Shown: positions 27,373 to 37,130, counted from the stretch's first letter. The stretch: DNA of 64,000 nt from an uncultured Lachnospiraceae bacterium (GCA_951801245.1 CATOMC010000004.1:54817-118816); one strand, 5' to 3'. Notes: generated by a model not told the origin, from the sequence alone. Program-made: numbers and translations.

Positions 27373-28425
27373 ATGAAAAGGAAAGTAGTAGGAAATTTGT
27401 TGGCGGCAGTACTGGCGGCAGCCTGTCTGACAGGATGTGGAGGAAGTGACACGAGCGCGGAGACGAAAGAGACTCCGGCACCGGCGGCCGAAGAAACGGC
27501 GGCTAAGGAAGAAGCTGCAGCGGAACAGGAGAGTGACGCGGCGGCCGAAGAAGCGGCAGATACGCAGGCGTATCTGGTAGGATTTGCAAACAACAGCGAT
27601 ACTTATAATTATTGTGCAAAATTCCGTTCTTTTCTAAAGGAAGAGACGGAGGCAAAAGGCATCCAGATCATGGTGACGGATGCGGCCGGCGACACCAATG
27701 TGCAAAACGGTCAGATTGATGATTTCATTGTACAAAATGCCCAGGTGGTTTCTGCGATCAGTAACGATCTGGACGGTTCCGTACCGGCTCTTGAGGCTGC
27801 CAAAACGGCGGGGATTCCCTATATTTCTTTCCTCACATCGGTATCCGGCGGCAATGACTATGATGGGTACATTTATGTAGGGTCGCCCAATACGGACGCA
27901 GGAAAGGCACAGGGAGAATATCTGTGTGAAGTACTGCCCGAAAATGCCGGCATTTTGTATTTCACCGGTGAGCCCAATGACCAGCAGTACATTGACAGAA
28001 AACAGGGGTTGACAGACGCTTTGGCAGCACGAAGCGACATTACCATTATGGATGAATATAATGTGAAAAATTCCAAGGATCAGGGCATGAGCACAACAGA
28101 AGACTGTCTGATGTCTTATGACAAGATCGATGCGATCGTCTGTCAGAATGACGATGCGGCGCTTGGCGTTGTGGAGGCTTTAAAATCGGCAGGAAGGCTG
28201 GAGGGTATCCTGGTTCTTGGCGTGGACGGCAGCGATGAGGCCCTTGCCTCTATCAAAAACGGCGAGATGGCCATGACGGCACTGCAGGATGCGAGAGCAC
28301 AGGCCAAGGCCGGAGCGGATATTTTCGAACAGCTTAAAAACGGTACAAGTCCTGCGGACATAGAAGATGTGTATGTGCCTTTTAAGATCGTATCGGCCGA
28401 TAATGTGGATGAATATTTGAAGTAA
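27373..28425 (+). CDS. Sugar-binding lipoprotein of the LacI-controlled ABC transporter
   Basis: This 350-residue lipoprotein has a signal peptide with lipobox LTGC (C22), an Ala/Glu-rich linker to about residue 64 and a type I periplasmic-binding-protein fold (AYLVGFANNSDTYNYCAKF, LVLGVDGSDEALASIKNGEM). It delivers the sugar to the two preceding gene products. AAAGGAG lies upstream. The ligand is not evident; the GH3 glycosidase downstream suggests a beta-linked glucoside or xyloside. Confidence 0.9.
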   Translation: MKRKVVGNLLAAVLAAACLTGCGGSDTSAETKETPAPAAEETAAKEEAAAEQESDAAAEEAADTQAYLVGFANNSDTYNYCAKFRSFLKEETEAKGIQIMVTDAAGDTNVQNGQIDDFIVQNAQVVSAISNDLDGSVPALEAAKTAGIPYISFLTSVSGGNDYDGYIYVGSPNTDAGKAQGEYLCEVLPENAGILYFTGEPNDQQYIDRKQGLTDALAARSDITIMDEYNVKNSKDQGMSTTEDCLMSYDKIDAIVCQNDDAALGVVEALKSAGRLEGILVLGVDGSDEALASIKNGEMAMTALQDARAQAKAGADIFEQLKNGTSPADIEDVYVPFKIVSADNVDEYLK

Positions 28426-28440
28426 AGTAAACGGAATAAT

Positions 28441-28462
28441 GCCCTGCCGTTTGCGGCAGGGC
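28441..28462 (+). other. Hairpin between binding protein and GH3 gene
   Basis: GCCCTGCCG (28441-28449) and CGGCAGGGC (28454-28462) make a perfect GC-rich 9-bp stem with loop TTTG but no T tract. It looks like an mRNA-stabilising hairpin behind the highly expressed binding-protein gene rather than a terminator. Confidence 0.7.
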
Positions 28463-28477
28463 AAAGGAAGGTTGACT

Positions 28478-30883
28478 ATGGAAAAATATAAAAACCCCGG
28501 ACTGTCTGTAGAGGAAAGAACGAAAGACCTGATGAGCCGGATGACATTTGAACAAAAAATTGACCAGCTCACCTGTCTTGTGACGATTGAGTCTGAGGTT
28601 CCGGATTTTGGAAAATATGTGCCGTCGGGAATCGGGCATGTGGGCGCGTTTACGACAGCGGCGTGTGTGGAAGAGATAGCCGAGTATGTGTTCAGACTGC
28701 AGAAGTTCCTCACAGAAGAGACAGAACTTGGCATTCCTGCGCTGATTCACTGTGAGGCAAGTGCAGGAGCACAGTTTACGGAAGCGGATGTATTCCCCAG
28801 TGCCATCGCCCAGGCTTCTACGTTTGAACCGGAACTGATAGGGCGTATGGCGGAAATTATCCGCAGACAGATGCTGGCAGTCGGTTTCCGTCAGGCGCTT
28901 TCCCCGGTCGTTGATATTACAAGAGATCCCAGGTGGGGCAGGATTACAGAAACCTATGGAGAAGATGCGGCCTTGACGTCTGCCATGGCGAGTGCTTTTG
29001 TGAGAGGGATCCAGACCGATGATCTGCGGGAAGGAATCGCCGCTACGGCAAAGCATTATGCAGGTCACGGCATCACCGAGGGCGGGATTAATATGGGGAG
29101 AAATCTCGTGTCTTCCAGGGATCTAAAGGAAATCCACTGTAAGCCTTTTCAGTGCGCGATCACGGAAGCGGGGATGCGCAGCGTCATGTGTTCTTATTGT
29201 TCCATAGACGGGGAACCGGTGGTGGCATCCAAAAGGCTTCTGACAGATATTCTGCGGGATGAGATGGGCTTTGCGGGAATCGTGGTATCTGATTATGTGG
29301 CGGTCGACCGGCTGGTGGATCCTTTCTGTGTGGCGGACAGCTTTGAACAGGCCGGAAATCTGGCCATTGAGGCGGGACTTGACGTGGAATACCCGAGGCC
29401 CAAGGGATTTACCTATCAGATGAAAGAGGCGGTGGATACGGGAAAACTCTCTATGGAGGTGATCGACCGTTCCGTGGAGAGGGTACTGCGGCTTAAGTTC
29501 GAACTGGGTTTGTTTGAAAATCCTTATCCGGACAGCAAGGCATTGAAGGAAGCGCTTCACCGCACGGAAACGGATCGGTTGAATGAAGAACTGGCGCGCA
29601 AGAGTTTCATTCTTTTGAAAAACGATCGGAAACTGCTTCCTCTTTCCAAAGAAGTTAAGAAAATTGCGGTTTTGGGTCCTCATGCCGATAATGTGCGAAG
29701 TTATTTTGGGACCTTTTCCTATCCGGCGGCACTCGACATGTCACTTGCCAGAGAAGAAGACGGGCAGGAATTCGAGGAACCGGGGCTGATCGTATACGAC
29801 ATCAGGCAAAGTTACATAGGACAGATCAGGGAAGTCTCTCCCAGGATCAGGAAAAGGATAGCCAGAGAATTTCCCCGGATACGAAGTCTTTACCAGGCTC
29901 TGCATGAATATCTGCCGGACAGCCAGGTGGTCTTCGCGCAGGGTATCAACTGTGCCGGAAACGATGTGGCAGGAATGGAAGAGGCCCTTGCCGTGGCAGC
30001 AGATGCAGATGTGGTGATACTGACGCTTGGCGGAAAGAACGGATGGGGCATTACCTCTACGGTGGGAGAGGGAGTTGACGCTACGGATATTGACCTGCCG
30101 GGCAGACAGGAAGAATTTGCGCGCAGGGTATATGCACTGCATAAAAAGACAGTGGTACTCCATTTTGACGGCAGGCCGTTGTCAAATGCCTATGTGGCGA
30201 GTCATTTTGACGCCATTTTGGAGGTTTGGCAGCCGGGCGTAATGGGCGGCCAGGCGCTTTGTAAAACACTGTTTGGCGAATATAATCCCGGCGGAAAGCT
30301 GCCTGTCACTGCGGCCAGAAACGTGGGACAGCTTCCGGTTTACTATGGCCTGCCGCGGGGGAGCGGCTATGTATCTGCCGGACATACCGGCATGATACGG
30401 AATCAGAACGGTTATATCAATGATACGGCCTTTCCGTTATATTATTTTGGACACGGGCTGTCTTACACGGCGTTTGCGTATCACGATGCGGCAATCGCAC
30501 AGACACAGGTGACGGCGCAGGATACGCTTGACATAAGTGTGGTGGTAGAAAATACAGGCGATGTGGCCGGGGATGAGGTGGTTCAGTTATATTATACGGA
30601 CGAGACGGCATCGATGGTGCGTCCGGCCATGGAACTGGCAGGCTTTCGTCGCATCTATCTGGAGCCGGGACAAAAAAAGACTGTAGTGTTCCGGATGCGG
30701 GTAAGCCAGATGGCTTTCTTAAATATTCAGGATCAGTGGGTCGTGGAGAAAGGCTTGTTTACGCTGTCGATCGGTTCTTCCTGCGTGGACATCCGCCAGA
30801 AGCTGCAGGTGGAAGTGACAGGGACTGCGCAGGTGGATGCAAAGACGAGAGGATTTTATGCGCTGAGCGAGGAAAAAGAGTAG
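28478..30883 (+). CDS. Glycoside hydrolase family 3 beta-glycosidase
   Basis: This 801-residue enzyme cleaves beta-linked sugars with retention. The N-terminal barrel shows PRWGRITETYGED (151-163), KHYAGHG (from 192) and the nucleophile motif GIVVSDY with D272. A second GH3 domain and a C-terminal fibronectin-III-like domain (VVENTGDVAGDEVVQLYY) follow. No signal peptide is present, so it acts on imported glycosides inside the cell. ATG 28478 is chosen; a longer frame from 28439 would begin inside the hairpin. It is the last gene of the LacI-controlled operon. Confidence 0.92.
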   Translation: MEKYKNPGLSVEERTKDLMSRMTFEQKIDQLTCLVTIESEVPDFGKYVPSGIGHVGAFTTAACVEEIAEYVFRLQKFLTEETELGIPALIHCEASAGAQFTEADVFPSAIAQASTFEPELIGRMAEIIRRQMLAVGFRQALSPVVDITRDPRWGRITETYGEDAALTSAMASAFVRGIQTDDLREGIAATAKHYAGHGITEGGINMGRNLVSSRDLKEIHCKPFQCAITEAGMRSVMCSYCSIDGEPVVASKRLLTDILRDEMGFAGIVVSDYVAVDRLVDPFCVADSFEQAGNLAIEAGLDVEYPRPKGFTYQMKEAVDTGKLSMEVIDRSVERVLRLKFELGLFENPYPDSKALKEALHRTETDRLNEELARKSFILLKNDRKLLPLSKEVKKIAVLGPHADNVRSYFGTFSYPAALDMSLAREEDGQEFEEPGLIVYDIRQSYIGQIREVSPRIRKRIAREFPRIRSLYQALHEYLPDSQVVFAQGINCAGNDVAGMEEALAVAADADVVILTLGGKNGWGITSTVGEGVDATDIDLPGRQEEFARRVYALHKKTVVLHFDGRPLSNAYVASHFDAILEVWQPGVMGGQALCKTLFGEYNPGGKLPVTAARNVGQLPVYYGLPRGSGYVSAGHTGMIRNQNGYINDTAFPLYYFGHGLSYTAFAYHDAAIAQTQVTAQDTLDISVVVENTGDVAGDEVVQLYYTDETASMVRPAMELAGFRRIYLEPGQKKTVVFRMRVSQMAFLNIQDQWVVEKGLFTLSIGSSCVDIRQKLQVEVTGTAQVDAKTRGFYALSEEKE

Positions 30884-30935
30884 TGGTTTTTGGGTTTCCT
30901 GCGAATTATTGAATGCATGCATTAGCTGGAAATAA

Positions 30936-30993
30936 AAAGGTTGACAAATGACTACCAGAAGGATATAGTTGTGGTAGGCAATTGTCAACCTTT
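30936..30993 (+). promoter_or_regulatory. Promoter inside a 22-bp dyad, probable BlaI-type operator
   Basis: TTGACA (30941-30946), 17 nt and TATAGT (30964-30969) form a near-consensus promoter. It is enclosed by an inverted repeat with 22-base arms, 30936-30957 (AAAGGTTGACAA then ATGACTACCA) and 30972-30993, with two mismatches. The inner ACTACCA / TGGTAG resembles the ACTACA-type half-sites of BlaI/MecI, so the downstream regulator probably represses itself here. As RNA the same sequence could fold as a hairpin ending in TTTATT and also terminate the GH3 operon. Confidence 0.75.
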
Positions 30994-31047
30994 ATTATGT
31001 TATAAGATTTGGCAGGGTTTTCTGAGAACGGGAAGGGGGGACGGACG

Positions 31048-31440
31048 ATGGTAAAATTATCGGAAGCGGAATGGAAGGTCATGACTTTGTTGTGGGAAGA
31101 GGCACCGCAGACTATGATGCAGTTGACGAATCATTTTAAGGAAACGACGGGATGGACAAAACATACGGTGATGACCTTTTTGAAGCGGATGGAGGAAAAG
31201 GGCGCCGTCTACTATGAGGAGGGTGTCCGGGCAAAGCAGTATTATCCGAAGATCGACAGGAAAGAAGCCGTGTTGCAGGAGACGGAGGAGTTTCTGGAAA
31301 AGGTCTTTGACGGCAGGATGGGGCTGATGCTCAATACAATGGTGGAACAGCAGACTCTGTCACAGGAAGAAATTGCGGAGATGTATGAGATTTTAAGAAA
31401 AGCACAGATGCGTGAGCAGGAAGGGGGCACAACTTTATGA
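31048..31440 (+). CDS. BlaI/MecI-family repressor
   Basis: The 130-residue protein has the BlaI/MecI winged helix (LSEAEWKVMTLLWEEAPQTM, WTKHTVMTFLKRMEEKGAVY) and a C-terminal dimerisation region. Such repressors are inactivated when the partner M56 membrane protease triggers their cleavage. ATG 31048 follows GAAGGGGGG. The stop overlaps the start of the partner gene by four bases, and the promoter upstream lies in a large dyad. Confidence 0.9.
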   Translation: MVKLSEAEWKVMTLLWEEAPQTMMQLTNHFKETTGWTKHTVMTFLKRMEEKGAVYYEEGVRAKQYYPKIDRKEAVLQETEEFLEKVFDGRMGLMLNTMVEQQTLSQEEIAEMYEILRKAQMREQEGGTTL

Positions 31441-33644
31441 TAGCGGTATTGATTACTTCTTCGGCCCTGATTCTCACAATCTTTCTGCTCCGCATTGTCA
31501 CAAGAGGTAAGATCAGCATGAGGCTTCGTTATGCATTGTGGCTTGTGGCGGCTCTGCGGCTTCTGATGCCGGTATCGATCGGAAACAGCACTGTGAGCGT
31601 GATGAACTTGTTTCCGGATGGCATCCGGTATCGAATAGAGAAACTGGATTCGGAGAAGGATGCGGGACAGAGCGGCTCTTATGGCACCGGGATGCCGGAA
31701 GCGGGTACGGCGGCCGCAGGCACGGTATCGGTGGCCGCAGCCGGTCAGGGGCAGAGCGTTAAGCTTGGCCAGGCATCAGAGCAGATGAACGGGAGGCAGT
31801 CGGATCCAGAAAACGGGGCAGATTTGACGGGTCGGGGGAAGGCTTATAGAATCCTCGGGTGTTTGTGGATCGTGGGCGTGCTGTCTGTGGGCGGCTATAT
31901 GGTGATCAGTCAGATACGCTTTGTGCGGATCTTGCGAAAGCGGCGCAGGGTCGTGGATACCGATCAGATTCCTAAAATGTTTCGAAAGAATCTGGAAAGA
32001 TACAGGATTACAGTGTACACAGTGAAAGGGCTAGGGAGTCCCTGTCTGGTGGGGCGAGATATTTATATCCATCCTGGGCTGATGGTCAATGAGCAGAGGT
32101 TTGGTCATGTCCTGGCACATGAATATTGCCATGCCAGACAGCACGATGTACTCTGGGCGTTTATCAGAAGTGCGTTGGCGGCTGTATACTGGTTTCATCC
32201 GCTTGTATGGGCAGCGGCCTTTGCGGCCAGACAGGACAGTGAACTGGCCTGCGATGAGGCGGTGATCGGGCTGCTTGGAGAGGAAGAGCGGTTCGATTAT
32301 GGCAGGACGCTTCTGTACCTGCTGACCTGCGGCGGTGGGCAGATTGACTGTGTGGGGACGGCGCTGACCATGGAAGGGCGAAAGAAAGGCGTGAAGGAGA
32401 GAGTCCGTATGATCGCAGGAAATGCCCGCAGGAAACGGTGGCTTACGATAGTGGTTCTTATGATCATGCTCTTTGCCTGCGGTTGTGCCTTTACGGGAAG
32501 CAGTCAGGAAGCAGATTTTTTGCAGGCGCAGGAAAACGGACAGGCATTGCAGAAAGAAGAGGCGCAGGGTACCGGAACAGGGCAGGGGGATGCAGCGCAG
32601 GTAACAGGAAAGGGTTCCGGGCAGGAATCCGCGCGTATCCAGAAAGAATACGAAGACGAGGAGGCGTTGCTTACGACACAGGAGAAGACACTGGCAATGA
32701 ACAGTCAGGAGGCGGCTTTTCTCAGAGTCCTGCAATACCAGGATGCCATGGCAGGCAGAGATGACAGTGAACTGGCGCTTGATCGGAAGATAGACTATCA
32801 GGCGTATTATAAGTATCGGTACGACATACAAGGTGATGAGGGAGAACAGCCCGTAAATCCTCTGGAAAACGGCTGGTATCTGCTCTGCCGCAGTGAGCAG
32901 GCACAGATTTCTCTCTATGGCCTTTATACGGAGGAATTTGGGTGCCGGGGGATCAAGACCCTGATCGGGGAGGACGTAAATACTTATGATATAAGCTGGT
33001 GTCCCAGCGCAATGAATGAGATGGACGCCAATATCAGGACACTGGAAGAGGGAGAAGACGGACTTCCCAGAAGCTTTGTCTTTCAACTGCTTAGTGTAAA
33101 TACTGCTGAGCAGGAGATATGGAATCTGTACAGTGGTTTTCGATATGATACCGGGACGGTGCAGTTGGAAGAGCTGACGGCACAGACGTATCGTGACTGG
33201 GCGGACGAGAATCTTGCATTTACCCTGAGTGAGGATGGGGATAAAGTACTGATTACCTATGACACAGATATGGTACTCGAGCCGCTTGACATTTCGGCCT
33301 ATCAGGATCAGAAGGTGGAAGAGGCATTGATCAGCACAGATGTGGCGGGCTTTAGATTGTTTGGTGGCATGGAAGATGAGGAGAACGCTTCGGGGCAGGA
33401 AGAGGTCGAGATCTGTCTTGCACTGGGATTGAAACTGGAAGGGCAGGATGAAATCTGGTTTGCCGGTCTGCATCCTTTGATCGTGCAGGTATTGTGCCAG
33501 CCGGAGCAGGAAGAGAAGTTTGTGCTGCAAAATCCCAGGATCGATGAGGAAGCACAACTGCAAATGCCGGAGCAGGAGCGGAAACTTCAGGAAATCAGAG
33601 AAGGGAAAACAGGTGAGCCGTCCTCGGAGGAAGAGGGGCAGTAA
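31437..33644 (+). CDS. BlaR1-like M56 membrane metallopeptidase with non-penicillin-binding sensor part
   Basis: The 735-residue protein is the signal-transducing partner of the BlaI-type repressor. Membrane segments lie at about 5-20, 33-47, 139-157 and 340-356. The zinc protease motif HEYCH is at 228-232, with ELACDEAV from residue 269 as the further metal site. Instead of the penicillin-binding domain of BlaR1, the extracellular C terminus (about 360-735) is a Gln/Glu-rich linker and an unfamiliar domain without SxxK. It therefore probably senses something other than beta-lactams. A Gly/Ala/Gln-rich loop fills residues 75-135. Confidence 0.85.
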   Translation: MIAVLITSSALILTIFLLRIVTRGKISMRLRYALWLVAALRLLMPVSIGNSTVSVMNLFPDGIRYRIEKLDSEKDAGQSGSYGTGMPEAGTAAAGTVSVAAAGQGQSVKLGQASEQMNGRQSDPENGADLTGRGKAYRILGCLWIVGVLSVGGYMVISQIRFVRILRKRRRVVDTDQIPKMFRKNLERYRITVYTVKGLGSPCLVGRDIYIHPGLMVNEQRFGHVLAHEYCHARQHDVLWAFIRSALAAVYWFHPLVWAAAFAARQDSELACDEAVIGLLGEEERFDYGRTLLYLLTCGGGQIDCVGTALTMEGRKKGVKERVRMIAGNARRKRWLTIVVLMIMLFACGCAFTGSSQEADFLQAQENGQALQKEEAQGTGTGQGDAAQVTGKGSGQESARIQKEYEDEEALLTTQEKTLAMNSQEAAFLRVLQYQDAMAGRDDSELALDRKIDYQAYYKYRYDIQGDEGEQPVNPLENGWYLLCRSEQAQISLYGLYTEEFGCRGIKTLIGEDVNTYDISWCPSAMNEMDANIRTLEEGEDGLPRSFVFQLLSVNTAEQEIWNLYSGFRYDTGTVQLEELTAQTYRDWADENLAFTLSEDGDKVLITYDTDMVLEPLDISAYQDQKVEEALISTDVAGFRLFGGMEDEENASGQEEVEICLALGLKLEGQDEIWFAGLHPLIVQVLCQPEQEEKFVLQNPRIDEEAQLQMPEQERKLQEIREGKTGEPSSEEEGQ

Positions 33645-33658
33645 TTGTTTTTTTAAAG

Positions 33659-33693
33659 ATACGCGATAAGATGCTTTCTTATTGCGTATTTTT
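33659..33693 (+). terminator. Terminator after the M56 peptidase gene
   Basis: ATACGCGATAAGA (33659-33671) pairs with TCTTATTGCGTAT (33677-33689) with one mismatch and a 5-nt loop, followed by TTTTT. Confidence 0.85.
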
Positions 33694-33761
33694 GTGCTAT
33701 GATAGTGTAGACTCTAATGTTTAGCCATACAAGCGAAGAAGATAGGGGATAAGGATATACA

Positions 33762-34448
33762 ATGATATATAAGAAAATCAATGAAGCAACGGTACAGTGC
33801 ATCATTTCCGAGGACGACATGTCGGAATACGGACTTACATTGTCGGACATTTTTGAGCGCAATGAGAAGGGCGAGGAATTTTTGCGGGATATCATCGAGC
33901 GTGCGCACGAGGAGGTGGGCTATCAGATCAACAATGGCAATATTGCTATGCAGATCACGCCGCTCAAAGACAAGGGACTGGTGGTAACCTTTACAGATGA
34001 AGGGCCTGCGGCTTTTAAAGATATGCTGCAGCATTTAAAAGAGGTGCTGCAGGATGTGAGCGCGGAATTATCTCATCAGGATGAAATGGAGAGACAGGCA
34101 CGTGCGTCAGACAAGTCACAGGAGTATGATGAGACACACAGGATGTTTGTTTTTGCTTCCATGCGTCAGACAATGCAGTATGCCGCGACAATTTCCAATA
34201 AATACTCGGTAAAAAGCCATCTTTATAAAGAAGGGGAAGGTTACTATCTGGTATTGGAGAAGGGCCGTCTTTCTTACAAGACATTTAATAAGATCAGCGC
34301 TGCGGCGGTGGAGTTTGGCAATCTGATCGCAGCGTCCGAAGAGCGTATGTTCTATTTGGAGGAACACGGGGAGTGCCTGATCAGGGACCGCGCCGTGAGT
34401 AAGCTTCGCAAAATACAACTGGCCGGCGCCGAAAAGCAGCAGGCATAA
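33762..34448 (+). CDS. mecA: Adaptor protein MecA
   Basis: MecA is the adaptor that brings substrates to the ClpC AAA+ unfoldase and activates it. The 228-residue protein has the N-terminal substrate-binding domain (CIISEDDMSEYGLTLSDIFE) and a C-terminal ClpC-binding domain (FASMRQTMQYAATIS, KSHLYKEGEGYYLVLEKG). The two are joined by a charged linker around residues 115-130. Length and layout match the family. It is monocistronic behind a terminator. Confidence 0.9.
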   Translation: MIYKKINEATVQCIISEDDMSEYGLTLSDIFERNEKGEEFLRDIIERAHEEVGYQINNGNIAMQITPLKDKGLVVTFTDEGPAAFKDMLQHLKEVLQDVSAELSHQDEMERQARASDKSQEYDETHRMFVFASMRQTMQYAATISNKYSVKSHLYKEGEGYYLVLEKGRLSYKTFNKISAAAVEFGNLIAASEERMFYLEEHGECLIRDRAVSKLRKIQLAGAEKQQA

Positions 34449-34660
34449 CGATGTTGAAGTGTCTGCAGGCAGGCTGATGAAGTGCGGCCTTTGACGGAAA
34501 ATGTGATAACAATGCGATATGGAAATCATGAAAAGTTGGAGATAATGCTGCCATGCCTGTTTATCCCGGGTCTGGCAGCTCTTATCATGTAAATGCAAAA
34601 GTATGGTACTGATAAAGACCATGGTTTTGGGGAAACACTAAAATAGGAAATGGAGAGAGT

Positions 34661-36463
34661 ATGAGCAGCAACAAAAAGAAAAACAATGAACAATTCGACA
34701 GGTTTCTGGAGAAAGAAATCCTCACGCAGCATAAGGGTGATAATCTGTGTGCAGATGGCAGAGACGAAGAGAACAGGCAGGAGAAAATGCGTTATGAGGA
34801 TGCGGGTATTGACGAAAGAATCCTGCGTGCCGTCAGGGAACTTGGCTTCGAACACATGACACCTATTCAGGAGCAGGCCATACCACTGTTTATGACAGGG
34901 CGGGATATCATCGGACAGGCACAGACGGGCACCGGTAAGACAGCGGCTTTTGGGATTCCAATTCTGCAGAAGATTGACCCGGAGAGCCGCTACCTGCAGG
35001 CGGTGATTCTATGTCCGACAAGGGAACTTGCCATGCAGGCGGCGGAAGAACTTCGGAAATTTTCCAAATATATGAATGGCATCAAGGTTCTACCTGTCTA
35101 TGGCGGACAGGATATTGTCAGGCAGATCAAGAATTTAAAAGGCGGCGTGCAGATCGTGGTCGGTACGCCAGGCCGGGTGATGGATCATATGCGCAGGCAT
35201 ACGCTTAAAATGGAGCATGTGCACACGGTGGTTCTGGATGAAGCGGATGAGATGCTGAATATGGGCTTCCGGGAGGATATCGAGACGATTCTCAAAGAGA
35301 TGCCGTCAGAGCGGCAGACAGGACTGTTTTCCGCTACGATGCCGAAACCGATTCTGGATATTACCAAGACGTATCAAAAGGATGCAGCCTATATTAAGAT
35401 GACACCGGAAGAGGTCACGATCCCGCTGATCAAGCAGGCCTATTATCAGGTGCGCAAACAGGATAAAGAGGAAGTGCTCTGCCGCCTGATCGATTATTAT
35501 GATCCCAAGCGTGCACTGATTTTCTGCAATACCAAGCGGATGGTAGATGAACTGACAGAGCATCTGAAAGCAAGAGGCTATGAGGTGGAGGGTCTGCATG
35601 GCGATCTGACACAGGGACAGCGGGATACGGTGATGAACCTGTTTCGCGGCGGCAGGACCAATATCCTGATTGCAACCGATGTGGCGGCGCGGGGAATCGA
35701 TGTGAATGATGTGGAGGCAGTCTATAATTATGATGTGCCGGAGGACATAGAGTACTATGTACACCGGATCGGCAGAACCGGACGTGCCGGTAAGACGGGA
35801 AGATCCTTCACACTGGTGGTGGGAAGAGAGGCCTATAAGATCAGGGATATCGAGCGTGTCTGCCATACCAGGATCAAGGAACGTAAGGTGCCGGGGGCGG
35901 CAGATATCACGGCCAGAAAGGCAGACAAAATCTTAAAGGAAGCCATGACCGTGATTGAGAAGGAAGATATCAGCAGAGCCACGGAATATATTCTGGACGC
36001 TGTGGCACTGGGACAGTACAGCGCTACGCAGATCGCGGCAGCCTTTATGAAAATGCATCTGGGAGAAGAAATCGAAGACATTAAAGAAGAGAAATTTTTC
36101 TTCGAGAAAAGAGGCAGAGCGGCCGGCCGCGGCAAAGGCGGTCAGGGAAGCAGAGGCGGCCGTGGTGATAAAGGATATGCAGGCAGCAGGAGCGGTCGCG
36201 GAGATAAGGGAAACAAAGGCGGCTTTGGTAATAAGGAAAATCAGGGCAGTAAAGGCGGCCGCGGCGGTAAGGGCAGTTATGAAAGCAAAGGCGGCCGCAG
36301 CGGCAGAGAATATGACGGCGGCGGAGAAAAGAAGCAGAAGAAACCCTTTAAAGGGCCTTTGGGCGCCGTGAAATCCAAAGATATACGAAGAGACGGCAGT
36401 TACGAAAAATGGGATGCGGGCAGAAACAGCCGTTACGGATCGCTTCGGATCAAGACCAAGTGA
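34661..36463 (+). CDS. DEAD-box RNA helicase (DeaD/CshA type) with Gly/Arg/Lys-rich tail
   Basis: The 600-residue enzyme unwinds RNA, probably in ribosome assembly or cold adaptation. It has a charged 40-residue N-terminal extension, Walker A AQTGTGKT (87-94), PTRELAMQ, DEAD at 193-196, SATMP and HRIGRTGRAGKTG. The last 120 residues are a disordered tail full of GGRG, RSGRGDKG and NKGG repeats, typical of RNA-binding helicases. GGAGAG precedes the ATG. The gap from mecA (34449-34660) contains only a weak GCTGCCA/TGGCAGC inverted repeat near 34550. Confidence 0.92.
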   Translation: MSSNKKKNNEQFDRFLEKEILTQHKGDNLCADGRDEENRQEKMRYEDAGIDERILRAVRELGFEHMTPIQEQAIPLFMTGRDIIGQAQTGTGKTAAFGIPILQKIDPESRYLQAVILCPTRELAMQAAEELRKFSKYMNGIKVLPVYGGQDIVRQIKNLKGGVQIVVGTPGRVMDHMRRHTLKMEHVHTVVLDEADEMLNMGFREDIETILKEMPSERQTGLFSATMPKPILDITKTYQKDAAYIKMTPEEVTIPLIKQAYYQVRKQDKEEVLCRLIDYYDPKRALIFCNTKRMVDELTEHLKARGYEVEGLHGDLTQGQRDTVMNLFRGGRTNILIATDVAARGIDVNDVEAVYNYDVPEDIEYYVHRIGRTGRAGKTGRSFTLVVGREAYKIRDIERVCHTRIKERKVPGAADITARKADKILKEAMTVIEKEDISRATEYILDAVALGQYSATQIAAAFMKMHLGEEIEDIKEEKFFFEKRGRAAGRGKGGQGSRGGRGDKGYAGSRSGRGDKGNKGGFGNKENQGSKGGRGGKGSYESKGGRSGREYDGGGEKKQKKPFKGPLGAVKSKDIRRDGSYEKWDAGRNSRYGSLRIKTK

Positions 36464-36468
36464 AATAC

Positions 36469-37077
36469 TCACAGCACCAGTTCGTGCCCGTGGTCTTTGA
36501 GCCATTTGCGGTGGGTGCGGTAGTCGGGGCAGACATCTGCTACGGCCTGCCAGAAGGCGGCAGAGTGATCCATGTGCGTTAAGTGGCAAAGTTCGTGAAC
36601 CACCACGTAATCCAGGACAGCCGGCGGTGCCAGCATGAGACGCCAGTTAAAAGAAAGGGTGCCTCTGGCGCTGCAACTGCCCCACCGGGTCTTCTGGTCG
36701 CGGATGGTAATGCGCTGATATTCGCCGCCGGTAAAGGCCTGAAAATAGGCGGCTCTTTTGGGAAAATATTCTTTGGCGGCTTCGATATATTTCTTTTCCA
36801 GGGCGGCGCGCTGGACATCGCTTAAGTCAGATACAGGGCGGTTTTTGGCCTGTTCCATCATTTCCAGATAGTGTGTGATGATCCAGTGCTGCTTTTCTAA
36901 TAGAATATGCCGGATTTCCCGCTCGGAAGTGTGAAGCGGCACCCGCAGTGTGAGCATGCCGTCGGCAGAGATGCTGATACCGCAGGTTTTGCGGCTGCTG
37001 CGGATGACGGTGTAGGGCAGTTCATAGAGTCTGCTTTGATATTTGATTCGGTAGAGATTGTCCTTTGTGTGATCCAT
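36469..37077 (-). CDS. YgjP-like (DUF45) metallopeptidase
   Basis: This 202-residue protein has RWGSCSARGTLSFNWRL and the zinc motif VVHELCHLTHMDHSAAFW with HELCH at 161-165, the signature of the YgjP/DUF45 (M48-related) group. Its substrate is not known. It is convergent with the RNA helicase, with only five bases between the two stops. No signal peptide is visible. Confidence 0.88.
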   Translation of the reverse strand: MDHTKDNLYRIKYQSRLYELPYTVIRSSRKTCGISISADGMLTLRVPLHTSEREIRHILLEKQHWIITHYLEMMEQAKNRPVSDLSDVQRAALEKKYIEAAKEYFPKRAAYFQAFTGGEYQRITIRDQKTRWGSCSARGTLSFNWRLMLAPPAVLDYVVVHELCHLTHMDHSAAFWQAVADVCPDYRTHRKWLKDHGHELVL

Positions 37078-37130
37078 GAGAGAAATTCCTTTCCGTGCAG
37101 GGGCTTCTTGCGTTTTTATCTGCGCAGGCT

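Noticed and set aside
32031..33563. 510-residue minus-strand open frame opposite the M56 peptidase gene
   Set aside because: It is a by-product of codon use on the coding strand; no start signal or domain is seen.
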